This document shows, piece after piece, positions 46,214-56,109 of a stretch of 64,000 nucleotides of DNA; position 1 is the stretch's first letter; every line of letters begins with the position of its first letter. Origin of the DNA: Collimonas humicola. Lineage in GTDB: Bacteria; Pseudomonadota; Gammaproteobacteria; Burkholderiales; Burkholderiaceae_D. The stretch is taken from assembly GCF_018304945.1 (NCBI RefSeq), contig NZ_JAGQEE010000006.1:124001-188000 (forward strand). The letters run 5' to 3'. The position numbers and the translations under genes are program-made. Under the pieces are notes generated by a model. That model was given only the letters and a program-made list of their open reading frames with translations. It was not told where the DNA came from and did not search any database.

Positions 46214-46235
46214 AAAAATGGCATCGCCATTTTTT
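46214..46235 (+). terminator. Terminator of the HerA-like gene
   Basis: AAAAATGGC and GCCATTTTT form a 9-bp perfect stem with a 3-nt loop, ending in a run of six T on the plus strand. Confidence 0.75.
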
Positions 46236-46298
46236 CCTATCCAATCCCTTAACAACGCGATCTTCACATACCCATTACAATTCCCCCATGAGCATTCG

Positions 46299-47210
46299 AT
46301 GAGCAGCAAGTTACCGGCGGTCGATCGCCAGCTTTTTCTTGGCGGCCTGGCAATTGCCGTCGCCGGCGCGATTCTGTTTTCAGCCAAGGCGATTGTGGCC
46401 AAGCTGATTTATCGCTATCCGGTCGATGCGGTGTTGCTGATCACTTTTCGCATGCTGTTCGCCTTGCCTTTGTTTGCTGCGGTGGCGGTGTGGAAGGCGC
46501 GCAGCGAAACGCCGCTGTCGAATCCGGACCGGGTGCGGATAGTGGTGCTGGGATTGATCGGCTATTACCTGTCGAGTTTTCTGGATTTCCTCGGCTTGCA
46601 GTATATTTCGGCCGGGCTGGAACGTTTGATACTGTTTTTGACGCCGTCCTTTGTGCTGCTGATGTCTTTCTTTTTTTATCAGCGCCGGGTGAGCTGGCTG
46701 GAATGGGCGGCATTGCTGATTTCCTATCTGGGAACGGTGCTGGTGTTTTTGCATGACGTGCGCCTGGGCGGCGCCAGTGTCGGCCTGGGAAGCATGCTGG
46801 TGCTGGGAGCGGCGATCAGCTACGCGCTCTACCTGATGCTGTCGGGCGAGCTGGTGAGCCGGGTCGGAGCGATGCGGCTGGTGGCGTATGCGATGTGCGT
46901 TTCGTGCGCCGCCTGCATCGTGCAGTTCCTGCTGCTGCGGCCTTGGCCGATGTTGTTGCAGCAGCTTCCGCAAGTGTATGGCTTGTCGTTGATTAATGCG
47001 GTGTTTTGCACGGTGCTGCCGGTGTTCCTGACGATGATCGCGGTGGCGCGCATCGGCCCCGCGACGGCGGCGCAGGCAGGCATGGTGGGGCCGGTTTCAA
47101 CCTTGTTTTTGGGTGCGCTGATCTTGGGAGAGCCGATTACGGTGATTCAGCTGACAGGCACCGGTCTGGTGTTGGTGGGGATTTATCTGATCTCAAAGAA
47201 GAAGGCGTAA
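46299..47210 (+). CDS. EamA-family (DMT) transporter
   Basis: A 303-residue membrane protein with ten hydrophobic segments in two five-helix EamA repeats; the second repeat ends 'GPVSTLFLGALILGEPITVIQLTGTGLVLVGIYLISKKKA', a typical EamA C terminus. It would export or exchange a small metabolite, not identifiable from sequence. The frame is open to 46197, but ATG 46299 follows the terminator and gives the usual short cytoplasmic N terminus. Confidence 0.88.
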   Translation: MSSKLPAVDRQLFLGGLAIAVAGAILFSAKAIVAKLIYRYPVDAVLLITFRMLFALPLFAAVAVWKARSETPLSNPDRVRIVVLGLIGYYLSSFLDFLGLQYISAGLERLILFLTPSFVLLMSFFFYQRRVSWLEWAALLISYLGTVLVFLHDVRLGGASVGLGSMLVLGAAISYALYLMLSGELVSRVGAMRLVAYAMCVSCAACIVQFLLLRPWPMLLQQLPQVYGLSLINAVFCTVLPVFLTMIAVARIGPATAAQAGMVGPVSTLFLGALILGEPITVIQLTGTGLVLVGIYLISKKKA

Positions 47211-47293
47211 AAGCCCAGTCAGATAATGATTTTTGCAGTTTCATGCGATGTTAAGCAATAGCACAAGAGAATCATTAGGAGGTGAAAGCAATC

Positions 47294-48268
47294 ATGGTAA
47301 AAGCAATCAGGATATCGAAAACCGGCGGTCCCGAAGTCATGGAGTATGTCGACGTTGAAGTTGGCGACCCCGGCCCGGGAGAGGTCCGGATCCGGCACGC
47401 CGCCTGCGGCTTGAATTTTATCGACGTCTATTTCCGCACCGGTTTGTATCCGCAGCCCTTGCCGGGTGGCCTTGGCCAGGAGGCCGCCGGCGTGATCGAG
47501 GCAGTCGGCTCGGGCGTGACGCACGTGAAAGTCGGCGACCGCGTGTCCTATGCGACCCGGCCCAACGGCGCCTATTCCGAGGCGCGCGTGATGCCAGCCG
47601 CGTTCCTGATCAAATTACCCGATGCCATCAGTTTCGATACCGCGGCAGCCATGACCTTGCAAGGTTTGACCGCACAGTACTTGTTCCGCCGTACTTTCCC
47701 TTTGCGCGGCGGCGAAACCATCCTGTTCCACGCGGCCGCCGGCGGCGTCGGCCTGATCGCCAGCCAATGGGCGCGGGCGCTCGGGGTGACCATGATCGGC
47801 ACCGTCAGCTCGGCTGAAAAAGCAGCGCTGGCGACGGCGGCCGGCTGTACCCATGTCATCAACTACAAGACCGAAAATTTTGTCGAACGGGTGCGTGAAA
47901 TCACCGGCGGCAAGGGCGTGCCGGTAGTGTACGACTCGATCGGCAAGGATACCTTCATCGGCTCGCTGGATTGCCTGGCGCCGCTGGGCACCATGGTCAG
48001 CTTCGGCAATGCCTCCGGTGCGGTGCCGCCGTTCAGCCTGAACGAACTGGCGTCGCGCGGTTCGCTGACCATCACGCGGCCTTCGCTGCCCAGCTATATC
48101 TCGACGCGCGCCGACCTGGACGCCGCCGCAGCGGATCTGTTCCAGATGGTGGAGAGCAAAAAGATCACGATTGAAATCAACCAGCGCTATGCCCTGAAAG
48201 ACGTGGCGCAGGCGCATGCGGACCTGGAGGGGCGCAAGACCACCGGTTCCACCATCCTGGTTCCCTGA
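47294..48268 (+). CDS. NADPH:quinone oxidoreductase (zinc-free MDR family)
   Basis: A 324-residue medium-chain reductase of the QorA type. 'GPEVMEYVDVEVGDPGPGEVRIRHAACGLNFIDVYFRTGLYP' is the substrate domain, and 'ETILFHAAAGGVGLIASQWARALGVTMIGTVSS' is the NADPH fold with the AxxGGVG loop. No catalytic zinc ligands are present. It reduces quinones by one electron with NADPH. ATG 47294 has an excellent AGGAGGTGA 8 nt upstream; the in-frame GTG at 47282 lies inside that site and is rejected. Confidence 0.92.
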   Translation: MVKAIRISKTGGPEVMEYVDVEVGDPGPGEVRIRHAACGLNFIDVYFRTGLYPQPLPGGLGQEAAGVIEAVGSGVTHVKVGDRVSYATRPNGAYSEARVMPAAFLIKLPDAISFDTAAAMTLQGLTAQYLFRRTFPLRGGETILFHAAAGGVGLIASQWARALGVTMIGTVSSAEKAALATAAGCTHVINYKTENFVERVREITGGKGVPVVYDSIGKDTFIGSLDCLAPLGTMVSFGNASGAVPPFSLNELASRGSLTITRPSLPSYISTRADLDAAAADLFQMVESKKITIEINQRYALKDVAQAHADLEGRKTTGSTILVP

Positions 48269-48286
48269 GCACCCACTGAGGCATGA

Positions 48287-48466
48287 ATGAATGACCCAAT
48301 GAAAGACCAGCCGCAGGATGGGCTGGAAAATCCGATGCAGCATCCGGAAGAACAACCGACCGGCAGCGATGGTTCGCCCAAATTCGGCCGACTGTTGATC
48401 GTGCTGGTGCTGGTGGTGATACTGATCGGTTTCATCACCTTTGCCAGCGAATGGCTTTATAGCTGA
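48287..48466 (+). CDS. 59-residue single-pass membrane protein of unknown function
   Basis: A short open frame of 59 residues. Residues 1-34 are polar, rich in Asp, Gln, Glu and Pro (MNDPMKDQPQDGLENP...). Residues 35-52 are an uninterrupted hydrophobic stretch (LLIVLVLVVILIGFITFA), and the short tail ends SEWLYS. It starts 18 bp after the quinone oxidoreductase stop and ends just before a strong terminator, so it fits an operon with that gene. No family is recognised. The ribosome site is weak (GAGGC 6 nt upstream). Confidence 0.6.
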   Translation: MNDPMKDQPQDGLENPMQHPEEQPTGSDGSPKFGRLLIVLVLVVILIGFITFASEWLYS

Positions 48467-48480
48467 CGCCGCTGCATAAG

Positions 48481-48528
48481 AAAACGGCCTGTGACCCCGC
48501 TGGTGCGGGAGCACAGGCCGTTTTTTTT
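48481..48528. terminator. Strong bidirectional terminator
   Basis: AAAACGGCCTGTG (48481-48493) pairs with CACAGGCCGTTTT (48512-48524), with an inner CCCGC/GCGGG stem. It is followed by a T-run on the plus strand and, read backwards, also on the minus strand. It separates the convergent quinone reductase and DUF4136 genes. Confidence 0.92.
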
Positions 48529-48540
48529 CATGGCCGGTGT

Positions 48541-49182
48541 TTACTGCTGGTCTTCCACCTTTATCTTGACCACATGCGGCACGCCGCTCTTGCCCGGGAA
48601 ATCGGTAAAGGCGCTGCGCACCAGGTATGGCATCACAGCGGGCAGCGAGCTCATTTTTCCTTCGCTGCTGACGCTGACGTCATACAGTTTCTGGCCGCCG
48701 GCGGCGCGCGTGATCGTGACATTGAGGCGACGCAGAAACAGCTGATAGTTATATTCACGCTGGCCGACCACTTGCGGTCCGTACCAGAGCGGATCGTAGA
48801 AAGGATCGAAATAGCGCGGACCGAAGCGCCCCCAGCCGTAAGGACCGTAGGGGCCGTACCACATCGGATCGGCCACCACCGGTTCGACGACATGGACATC
48901 GCGCGCGGCGATGTCGTATTTCAGGGCTACCTTCAGTTGCGCAGCGGCGGCGTTATCCTGCTGCACAAATCCCAGGCGTTGCAATTCGGTCCGCACCAGA
49001 CCTTCGTAGTTGCGATATTCCAGGTCATTGTTCTGCGCATCCGTATGCTCGAACACGAAGGATTTGTTCGGCAAGTCCGCCGGCCATTCGTTAAATGCGG
49101 TGACATTGCTGCTGACGACGGTGGCGCAGCCGCCTAGCAGCAATAACAGCGAGGCAAAACAGAGACTGATGATGCGTTTCAT
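48541..49182 (-). CDS. DUF4136 lipoprotein
   Basis: A 213-residue lipoprotein with lipobox LLGGC in 'MKRIISLCFASLLLLLGGCATVVSSNV'. The body matches DUF4136 ('YEGLVRTELQRLGFVQQDNAAAAQLKVALKYDI'), with a Tyr/Gly/Pro-rich stretch 'WYGPYGPYGWGRFGPRYFDPFYDPLWYGP' in the middle. The family function is unknown; it is expected in the outer membrane or periplasmic face. ATG 49182 with AGAGGA 6 nt upstream is preferred over the longer frame to 49257. Confidence 0.9.
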   Translation of the reverse strand: MKRIISLCFASLLLLLGGCATVVSSNVTAFNEWPADLPNKSFVFEHTDAQNNDLEYRNYEGLVRTELQRLGFVQQDNAAAAQLKVALKYDIAARDVHVVEPVVADPMWYGPYGPYGWGRFGPRYFDPFYDPLWYGPQVVGQREYNYQLFLRRLNVTITRAAGGQKLYDVSVSSEGKMSSLPAVMPYLVRSAFTDFPGKSGVPHVVKIKVEDQQ

Positions 49183-49668
49183 TGCGATTCCTCTTCGTGG
49201 GGGGATGTGCGGCGCAATTCCAAAGCTTGCCTGGTAGGCAAGAGCGGCAGCTGACACATGGGACGAGCGGTCTTCTGGCTAGAGGCTGAAAGAGCAGCTT
49301 GATAACAGCATTTTAGCCAAGTCTTGATAGCGCCGCTCTATCGCATTGTCACGATCTGTAACTTGCACCGGCAATCCATCCCATATGGCAACTTCTATTA
49401 CCTATTGTTATGTTGCTTAATTGATATTTATTGTTTGGCGATGCAGCGTATATCTCCCTCAAATTGGATGATGCATTGCGCTTTGATTGGTAGAATCACT
49501 CTCTGCCCGAATTATTAACACTGATTAAGATTGACCAGCACGTCATTAAGCAAGTCACTGGGCTATCGCTCAGGCAGACCGCTTAGTTGCCGACTGTCGT
49601 TACCAACCATAGTTGTCAACCGAAGTTATCACCATTAACCCGTTACGTTACCTTAGCGACCATCTCCT
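49183..49668. other. Divergent intergenic region between the DUF4136 and pepN genes
   Basis: About 485 bp without a credible gene; the small frame at 49324-49518 shows no family features. The central part is AT-rich and must contain both divergent promoters. A -10-like TAGAAT is at about 49490, but no matching -35 was found. Confidence 0.5.
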
Positions 49669-52380
49669 ATGCGCACCGATACTTCCGTCACGCCTCCAAC
49701 CATCCATCGTAAGGATTACACCGTTCCCGCCTTCTTGGTCGACAGCGTCGACATGGGCTTCGATCTCGATCCGGCGGCTACCCGCATTGCCACCCGCATC
49801 ACGATGCGCTGCAATCCGGCCAGCGCCAGCAAGGAAATCGTGCTGTTCGGCGAAGAGCTGCAACTGGTGCAGTTGCGCCTCAACGGCAAGCAGCTGAAGG
49901 CCAGCCAGTACCAGCTCGAAGGCGGCAAGCTGCGGATTCCGTCCGCGCCCGCCAAGGTGGTGCTGGAAATTGAAACCCTGACGAGCCCTGAAAAAAATAC
50001 CTCGCTGATGGGTTTGTACGTTTCCAATGGCAATTTCTTCACCCAGTGCGAGGCCGAAGGCTTCCGCAAGATCACTTACTTCCCGGACCGTCCGGATGTG
50101 ATGGCCAAGTACACCGTCATGCTGCGCGCCGACAAGAAGCAGTATCCGGTGTTGCTGTCGAACGGCAACCTGATCGAAGAGGGCGACCTGCCTGACGGCC
50201 GTCACTACGCCAAGTGGGAAGACCCGTTCAAAAAGCCGTCCTACCTGTTCGCGCTGGTGGCCGGCAACCTGGTGTGCCAGGAGGAAAAATACACGCTCAA
50301 GTCCGGCCGCGAAGTCTTGCTGCAGGTGTGGGTGGAAGACGGCAATCTCGACAAGACCCAGCACGCCATGGATTCGCTCATCAACAGCATCCGCTGGGAT
50401 GAAGAGCGCTTCGGGCTGGAGCTGGACCTGGACCGCTTCATGATCGTCGCCGTCGGCGACTTCAACATGGGCGCGATGGAAAACAAGGGCCTGAACATTT
50501 TCAACACCAAGTTCGTGCTGGCCAATTCGCGCATCGCCACCGATGTCGACTACGCCAATATCGAGGCGGTGGTCGGCCACGAATACTTCCACAACTGGAC
50601 CGGCAACCGCGTTACCTGCCGCGACTGGTTCCAGCTGTCCCTGAAGGAAGGCCTGACGGTGTTCCGCGACCAGGAATTCTCGGCCGACATGGTCGGCACC
50701 GACAGCGGCCGCGCCGTCAAGCGCATCGACGACGTGCGCGTCCTGCGCCAGGCGCAGTTCCCGGAAGATGCAGGTCCGATGGCGCACTCGGTGCGTCCTG
50801 ATTCCTACGTCGAAATCAATAACTTCTATACCGTCACGATCTACGAAAAGGGCGCCGAAGTAGTGCGCATGTACCAGACCTTGTTCGGCCGCGACGGCTT
50901 CCGCAAAGGCATGGACCTGTATTTCGAACGCCACGACGGCCAGGCTGTCGAGTGCGACGATTTCCGCGCCGCCATGGTCGACGCCAACGGCCGCGACCTG
51001 AGCCAGTTCGAGCGCTGGTACAGCCAGGCCGGCACGCCGCGGGTGCAGGCGCAGGGCAAGTACGACGCCGCCAAGAAGATTTACGAATTGACGCTGTCGC
51101 AGACTTGCGCGCCGACGCCAGGACAAAGCAAGAAACTGCCGTTCCACATTCCGGTCGCGGTCGGCCTGCTCGACAGCAGCGGCAAGGACATGGCGCTGTG
51201 CTTGAGCACCGACGGCAAAGGCAAGGCCGGCAACGAAACGACCCGCGTGCTGGAGCTGACCAAGGCGCAGCAGACTTTCCGGTTTGTCGATGTCGCTGAG
51301 GCGCCGGTGCCGTCCATCCTGCGCAATTTCTCCGCGCCGGTGGTGCTGGACGTCGAATACAGCGATGCCGAACTGGCTTTCCTGCTGGCGCACGACAGCG
51401 ATGCGTTCAACCGCTGGGAAGCGGGCCAGCGCCTGGCGACCCGCAGCCTGCTGGCACTCACCACAGCGGTGCAGCAGGCAGCGCAGGCCGGTCATGTAGT
51501 CGCGCTGGAAGAAGTCATGAACAGCGCCGCTTCCAACAGCGCGGCGCTGGGCCAGGCGCTCGGCCTGATCCTGAATGACGGCACGCTGGATGCCGCGTTC
51601 CGCGAGCTAGCGTTGACACTGCCATCGGAAGCGCTGCTGGCCGAACAGACCGAAGTGATCGATCCGCAAGCGATCCACACCTCGCGCCAATACCTGCGCG
51701 GCAAGCTGGGCGCAGCGCTGAAGGACGATCTGCTGGCCGCGTATCACGCCAGCCAGACGCCTGGCGACTACAGCCCGGACGCCGAAGCCGCCGGCAAGCG
51801 CGCCTTGAAGAACGTCGCCCTGTCGTACCTGATCCAGGCCGACGATGCCGCCGCCCATGCGCTGGCGCAGCAGCAGTACGACAACGCCAACAACATGACC
51901 GACCGCCTGGCCGCGCTGGTGGCGCTGACCAACAGCAGCGCGCCGGGCAAGGCAGCAGCCCTGGAAAAATTCTATACGGACTTCGAACAGGAAGCGCTGG
52001 TGATCGACAAGTGGTTTGCCCTGCAAGCCATGGCCTATACCGCCGACGTCGCCGCTATCCGCGCCCTGGCCGAGCATCCGGCCTTCACGCTGAAAAACCC
52101 GAACCGCGCGCGCAGCCTGATTTTCAGTTTCTGCAGCGGCAATCCAGCCAATTTCCATGCGGCCGACGGCAGCGGCTACGAATTCTGGGCAGACCAGGTG
52201 ATCGCGCTCAACGGCGTCAATCCGCAAGTGGCTTCGCGGCTGGCGCGCAGCATGGACCGCTGGCGCAAATACGCGCCTGCGCTGCAGGAAAAAATGCGCA
52301 GCGCCCTGCAACGGGTGGCGGCAGCGCCCAATTTATCGAAGGATGTACTGGAAGTGATTGGCAAGGCATTAGCCAATTGA
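49669..52380 (+). CDS. pepN: Aminopeptidase N (M1 family)
   Basis: A 903-residue zinc aminopeptidase (E. coli 870). The exopeptidase motif GAMEN is at 268-272, and the zinc site is HEYFH at 304-308 with the third ligand Glu327 in '[15 protein letters not shown]'. The long C-terminal helical domain is complete. It removes N-terminal residues from peptides in the cytoplasm. The ribosome site is weak. The fbp gene follows 67 bp downstream, a pairing I recall as common in Burkholderiales. Confidence 0.98.
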   Translation: MRTDTSVTPPTIHRKDYTVPAFLVDSVDMGFDLDPAATRIATRITMRCNPASASKEIVLFGEELQLVQLRLNGKQLKASQYQLEGGKLRIPSAPAKVVLEIETLTSPEKNTSLMGLYVSNGNFFTQCEAEGFRKITYFPDRPDVMAKYTVMLRADKKQYPVLLSNGNLIEEGDLPDGRHYAKWEDPFKKPSYLFALVAGNLVCQEEKYTLKSGREVLLQVWVEDGNLDKTQHAMDSLINSIRWDEERFGLELDLDRFMIVAVGDFNMGAMENKGLNIFNTKFVLANSRIATDVDYANIEAVVGHEYFHNWTGNRVTCRDWFQLSLKEGLTVFRDQEFSADMVGTDSGRAVKRIDDVRVLRQAQFPEDAGPMAHSVRPDSYVEINNFYTVTIYEKGAEVVRMYQTLFGRDGFRKGMDLYFERHDGQAVECDDFRAAMVDANGRDLSQFERWYSQAGTPRVQAQGKYDAAKKIYELTLSQTCAPTPGQSKKLPFHIPVAVGLLDSSGKDMALCLSTDGKGKAGNETTRVLELTKAQQTFRFVDVAEAPVPSILRNFSAPVVLDVEYSDAELAFLLAHDSDAFNRWEAGQRLATRSLLALTTAVQQAAQAGHVVALEEVMNSAASNSAALGQALGLILNDGTLDAAFRELALTLPSEALLAEQTEVIDPQAIHTSRQYLRGKLGAALKDDLLAAYHASQTPGDYSPDAEAAGKRALKNVALSYLIQADDAAAHALAQQQYDNANNMTDRLAALVALTNSSAPGKAAALEKFYTDFEQEALVIDKWFALQAMAYTADVAAIRALAEHPAFTLKNPNRARSLIFSFCSGNPANFHAADGSGYEFWADQVIALNGVNPQVASRLARSMDRWRKYAPALQEKMRSALQRVAAAPNLSKDVLEVIGKALAN

Positions 52381-52447
52381 TTTTGGCCGCTTCGCCGCCT
52401 TGGCATGCCAGCTCGGCGGCGGACAGCTACAACGAAGAAAGAGCAAT

Positions 52448-53449
52448 ATGAAACGTGTCAGTCTTACGCAGCACCTGATCGAGCAACAGCGTTTGCATAA
52501 CAGCATCCCGGCTGAACTGCGCCTGTTGATCGAAGTAGTGGGCCGTGCCTGCAAAACCATCAGCCACGCGGTGGGCAAGGGCGCGCTGGGCGAGGTCCTG
52601 GGCAGCGCCGACAGCGAAAACGTGCAGGGCGAAGTGCAGAAAAAGCTGGATATCATTTCCAATGAAATCCTGCTGGAAGCCAATGAGTGGGGCGGCCACC
52701 TGGCGGCGATGGCGTCGGAAGAAATGGAATCCATCCATCCGATTCCCAACCGTTATCCGCAAGGCGAATACATGCTGCTGTTCGATCCGCTCGACGGCTC
52801 CAGCAACATCGATGTCAATGTTTCCATCGGCACCATTTTCTCGGTGCTGAAGGCGCCGGACGGCATGACAACGCCGACCGAGCAAGACTTCATGCAATCC
52901 GGCCGCAAGCAGGTTGCCGCCGGCTACGCTGTCTACGGTCCGCAAACCATGCTGGTGCTGACCACCGGCAATGGCGTCCATTGCTTCACCCTGGACCGCG
53001 AAATGGGTTCATGGGTGCTGACCCAGCGCGACATGCAAATCCCGGCCGAGACCAAGGAATTCGCCATCAACGCTTCCAATGCCCGTCACTGGCATCCGCC
53101 GGTGACGCGCTACGTCAACGAAATGCTGGCCGGCAGCACCGGTCCGCGCCAGAAGGATTTCAACATGCGCTGGATCGCCTCGATGGTGGCGGACGTCCAT
53201 CGCATCCTGAACCGCGGCGGCATCTTCATGTATCCGGCCGATGCGCGTGAACCGGACAAGCCAGGCAAGCTGCGCCTGATGTATGAAGCCAATCCGATGG
53301 CCTTCATCGTCGAACAGGCCGGCGGCGCCGCTACCGACGGCAAGCAAGCGATCCTGGATATCCAGCCGGAGAAGCTGCACCAGCGCGTGCCTGTGTTCCT
53401 CGGCTCCAAGAGCGAAGTGGAGCTGGTGACGCGCTATCACCAGGAGTAA
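52448..53449 (+). CDS. fbp: Fructose-1,6-bisphosphatase class 1
   Basis: A 333-residue class 1 FBPase with the metal site '[21 protein letters not shown]' (Asp113 onward), an upstream '[34 protein letters not shown]', and the C-terminal '[42 protein letters not shown]'. It catalyses the committed gluconeogenic step. ATG 52448 is the family start; the open frame to 52400 is ignored. Confidence 0.98.
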   Translation: MKRVSLTQHLIEQQRLHNSIPAELRLLIEVVGRACKTISHAVGKGALGEVLGSADSENVQGEVQKKLDIISNEILLEANEWGGHLAAMASEEMESIHPIPNRYPQGEYMLLFDPLDGSSNIDVNVSIGTIFSVLKAPDGMTTPTEQDFMQSGRKQVAAGYAVYGPQTMLVLTTGNGVHCFTLDREMGSWVLTQRDMQIPAETKEFAINASNARHWHPPVTRYVNEMLAGSTGPRQKDFNMRWIASMVADVHRILNRGGIFMYPADAREPDKPGKLRLMYEANPMAFIVEQAGGAATDGKQAILDIQPEKLHQRVPVFLGSKSEVELVTRYHQE

Positions 53450-53601
53450 GGGAACCCTCTGCGCGGGACCGGGTCACAGTAGAAGACCCTGCGCCTGCGC
53501 GGCAGTGAAATGCCAGGCGTTGTAGAATCCCGCACTGGCAGCAGGCGCTTTGCAGCAAACGCTTTACCGCAACACACATTGATAGAAATAAGAGGAAAAG
53601 A

Positions 53602-53886
53602 TTGAAAACTGCACTAGTCGGAGATAAGAGCATCCCCGAGTTCGACAAAGACATCATGACCAACCTGCTGATCACCATCGCAGAAGAGAAGCTGGTGCGG
53701 CAAGAACAGATGCTGATTGCTGTCCTCAATGCGAAGCAAGAGATTTACCGTGTTATCGGCGCCGCCGACCGCAAGCAGTTCAACAACGCGGTGGAAGAGC
53801 TGGAAGACCTGGAGCTGAGCAATGAGCTCAAGGAAATCGACCGGGTCAAGAACGGCTACGACGCGATTTTCGGTTTAAGCGCTTAA
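53602..53886 (+). CDS. Small helical protein of unknown function, TTG start
   Basis: A 94-residue acidic, mostly helical protein (IAEEKLVRQEQMLIAVLNAKQEIYRVI and AVEELEDLELSNELKEIDRVKNG) without Cys, signal peptide or membrane segment. The start is TTG 53602, supported by AGAGGA 5 nt upstream; the only in-frame ATG, at 53656, would cut off 18 residues. Codon pattern and the strong ribosome site argue that it is real. No family is recognised. A GC-rich dyad (GAAGCTG with CAGCTTC, about 53921-53952) follows. Confidence 0.7.
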   Translation: MKTALVGDKSIPEFDKDIMTNLLITIAEEKLVRQEQMLIAVLNAKQEIYRVIGAADRKQFNNAVEELEDLELSNELKEIDRVKNGYDAIFGLSA

Positions 53887-54067
53887 CTGCATAATTATCG
53901 GCATAGTTTTATCGCTTTATCGAAGCTGTCAGCGCGGCGCGCCGGCAGCTTCATGGCGGCAACGGCAACTTGCCCATCGGCGCCTGCTTCTTCCCCCGTT
54001 CCTGCTCCCGCTGCCATCCCTCCCGCATCCTCTCGTACTATCCCTCTAGCTTTACATTTTTGTCTTC

Positions 54068-54093
54068 ATTATATTTCTATATGGAAATATAAT
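54068..54093. promoter_or_regulatory. Perfect AT-rich palindrome over the promoter of the DUF2726 gene
   Basis: ATTATATTTC (54068-54077) and GAAATATAAT (54084-54093) are perfect 10-bp arms around a 6-nt centre. The right arm contains TATAAT (54088-54093), the likely -10, with a weak TTCATT 17 bp upstream that overlaps the left arm. The site lies 31 bp before the start codon. It has the shape of a dimeric repressor operator. Confidence 0.6.
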
Positions 54094-54124
54094 GGCCGCT
54101 GCATTCAACCAGGGGAACAGAATA

Positions 54125-54682
54125 ATGAAAGCAATCATCGTACTGACGGTGCTGACGCTCATCATCTTGGCGGTTATTACCGTGCTCACCAGAGAGAAAC
54201 AGGCGGCGCAGCAGAAGCGCCGCGAGTACATCAAGAAAAAACCTCTGTCGAACCACGAGCAAGTCCTGTACTGGCGGCTGGTCGGCGCCTTGCCGGACCA
54301 TATGGTGCTGGCGCAAGTCAGCCTGGGCCGCTGCCTGGGCACCAAGGATAGCGGCGGCCTGGATTCCATGACCTCGAAGAATCTCGATTTTGTGGTGTGC
54401 GATAAAGCCAGCGACGTGGTTGCGGTGATCGAAATCGATACTAAAAACTACAGCTCCAAGATCGTCAGCAAGGAAGATGAAATAAAGTACAAGGCGCTGA
54501 AAAAGGCCGGCATCGACATCATCCGCTGGCGTGCCAATTCCTTGCCCAGCGAAGCCGATATCAGGGAGCGCTTCACCTTGCTGGACCCGAGCAAGAAGCT
54601 GCGCGTGGTGAAAAGCAAAACCCATCAGACCAGCATCTTCGGCATCGGCATCGGCAGATACCGGAATACCGGCGCCGGTTAA
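54125..54682 (+). CDS. Membrane-anchored DUF2726 protein
   Basis: A 185-residue protein. One N-terminal transmembrane segment (about 2-22, IIVLTVLTLIILAVITVL) is followed by a basic linker (REKQAAQQKRREYIKKK) and a DUF2726 domain at about 45-165. The domain holds 'SKNLDFVVCDKASDVVAVIEIDTKNY' and 'ALKKAGIDIIRWRANSLPS', whose D...ExD/K spacing looks like the PD-(D/E)XK nuclease fold. A nuclease role is inference. ATG 54125 has AGGGGA upstream. It is controlled from a promoter with a striking palindrome. Confidence 0.85.
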   Translation: MKAIIVLTVLTLIILAVITVLTREKQAAQQKRREYIKKKPLSNHEQVLYWRLVGALPDHMVLAQVSLGRCLGTKDSGGLDSMTSKNLDFVVCDKASDVVAVIEIDTKNYSSKIVSKEDEIKYKALKKAGIDIIRWRANSLPSEADIRERFTLLDPSKKLRVVKSKTHQTSIFGIGIGRYRNTGAG

Positions 54683-54705
54683 GCCAGCAGCGCTTGGCGC
54701 CGGCC

Positions 54706-56109
54706 TTACGCCGTAATCACGCAGTTGCGGCCCTGGTCCTTGGCGCGGTAAAGGCGTTCATCCGCGGCCCGGAATACGGTGTCGATCGTGGTGCCGTCGA
54801 GCCCGAACTGGGACACGCCGATACTCACCGTCAGCGTCAGCTTGGGAACCAGGATGCTTTCGAATACGGCGTTTTCGGTCGCCGAACGGATCCGCTCCCC
54901 TATCGTCACCGCCAGTTCCTGCGTCGCCTGCGGCAGCAATACCATGAATTCCTCGCCGCCCATGCGCGCCACGCTATCGTAGGGACGGATCTGTTCCGTG
55001 CATTTCTGCACGAAGCCCTGCAGCACCTGGTCCCCCACCTGATGACCGTAACGGTCGTTGATTGCCTTGAAATTATCCAGGTCCAGCGCCAGCAACGCGA
55101 ATGACAGATTATCGCGCTTGGCGCGGGCGATCTCGGCATCGACCCGTTCGATGAAGTGACGGCGGTTGGCGGCGCCGGTGAGCGGATCGGTCGATGCCAG
55201 GTGCTCCAGCATCTGGTTGCTGCGCTGCAGTTCCTGCAGGGCGTTTTCGGTTCTCACCATGGCCATCGCCAGGCGGTTCACCATCTCTTCCTGATTATAG
55301 ATATTGGCGAACGAACGCGTGGTGTGAAACGCCTTGACGATGCCGTAGCTGAGCATGAAGAAACCGCCGGCAAAGATCGCGTGCGCCAGCCACCACATAT
55401 GGTTCCACGGCTTGCCGAGAATGAAGGCTAGCGAGGACAAGCCAAACAAGGCGATGGAAATCCCGAAAATCGTCATCATCGGCGAGCGGATCCGTCCCAC
55501 CAGCATGACGGAGAGGTTGATCGCCGCAAACATCAACGCGCCGCCCTCCATCGCCAGCCGCAGCGACGGGCTGCCTGCGATCGGCGAATTGGCCGCAATC
55601 GCCACCGCCACGTTAATCGCCAGGAACGCCGCTATCCAGGCCAGCCATGAGCGCGGATTGACCCGTTGTGCCGGCGTGTCGGGTTCCTGGTTGAAAGACA
55701 GCAGGCCGATCAGCAGCAGGATCGCCATCGCCAGCCGCGAAGCCGGGCCATACAGCAGGAACAGCCAGATATTGTGGTGCGCCATGCCAGTGAACGCGCC
55801 GTGCAGCACATAGATCAGGGTGAAGCCGAGGAAACCCAGGGTCAGCCAGCGCAGCAGCGGTTCTCCCGACGACAGATAGCAGCGCCAGCTGACATAGGTA
55901 ACGAACAGGCCTTCAATGGTGGCGCTGGCAATCGCGATTTCATGGAACAGGTGGTTCTCGAATTTGAGCGCAGGGTCCTGGAAAAAATACAGGTAGGCGA
56001 TCAGAAAGGCCGGCGACAGGGCGAAACCGGCGATCAGGAAAGCGGCATAGATTTTGGTAACCCGGCGAATGGTTTCAGGCCGTTCGGCGATTTTTGCGCT
56101 CATGTCCAT
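54706..56109 (-). CDS. Membrane diguanylate cyclase (GGDEF protein)
   Basis: About 467 residues. Seven or eight hydrophobic segments occupy residues 20-250, followed by a coiled linker and a C-terminal GGDEF domain with an intact active site GGEEF at 384-388. An inhibitory site Arg375-x-x-Asp378 lies exactly five residues upstream of it, so product inhibition is likely. It makes cyclic di-GMP from GTP; the membrane part is presumably the sensor, of no family I can name. No EAL domain is present. ATG 56109 has AAGG 6 nt upstream; ATG 56115 and 56103 are alternatives. Confidence 0.92.
   Translation of the reverse strand: MDMSAKIAERPETIRRVTKIYAAFLIAGFALSPAFLIAYLYFFQDPALKFENHLFHEIAIASATIEGLFVTYVSWRCYLSSGEPLLRWLTLGFLGFTLIYVLHGAFTGMAHHNIWLFLLYGPASRLAMAILLLIGLLSFNQEPDTPAQRVNPRSWLAWIAAFLAINVAVAIAANSPIAGSPSLRLAMEGGALMFAAINLSVMLVGRIRSPMMTIFGISIALFGLSSLAFILGKPWNHMWWLAHAIFAGGFFMLSYGIVKAFHTTRSFANIYNQEEMVNRLAMAMVRTENALQELQRSNQMLEHLASTDPLTGAANRRHFIERVDAEIARAKRDNLSFALLALDLDNFKAINDRYGHQVGDQVLQGFVQKCTEQIRPYDSVARMGGEEFMVLLPQATQELAVTIGERIRSATENAVFESILVPKLTLTVSIGVSQFGLDGTTIDTVFRAADERLYRAKDQGRNCVITA

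Noticed and set aside
49648-51495. 615-codon open frame antisense to pepN
   Set aside because: It mirrors the codon structure of pepN, has a His/Gln/Arg-rich composition typical of antisense frames in GC-rich genes, and pepN itself is unambiguous.
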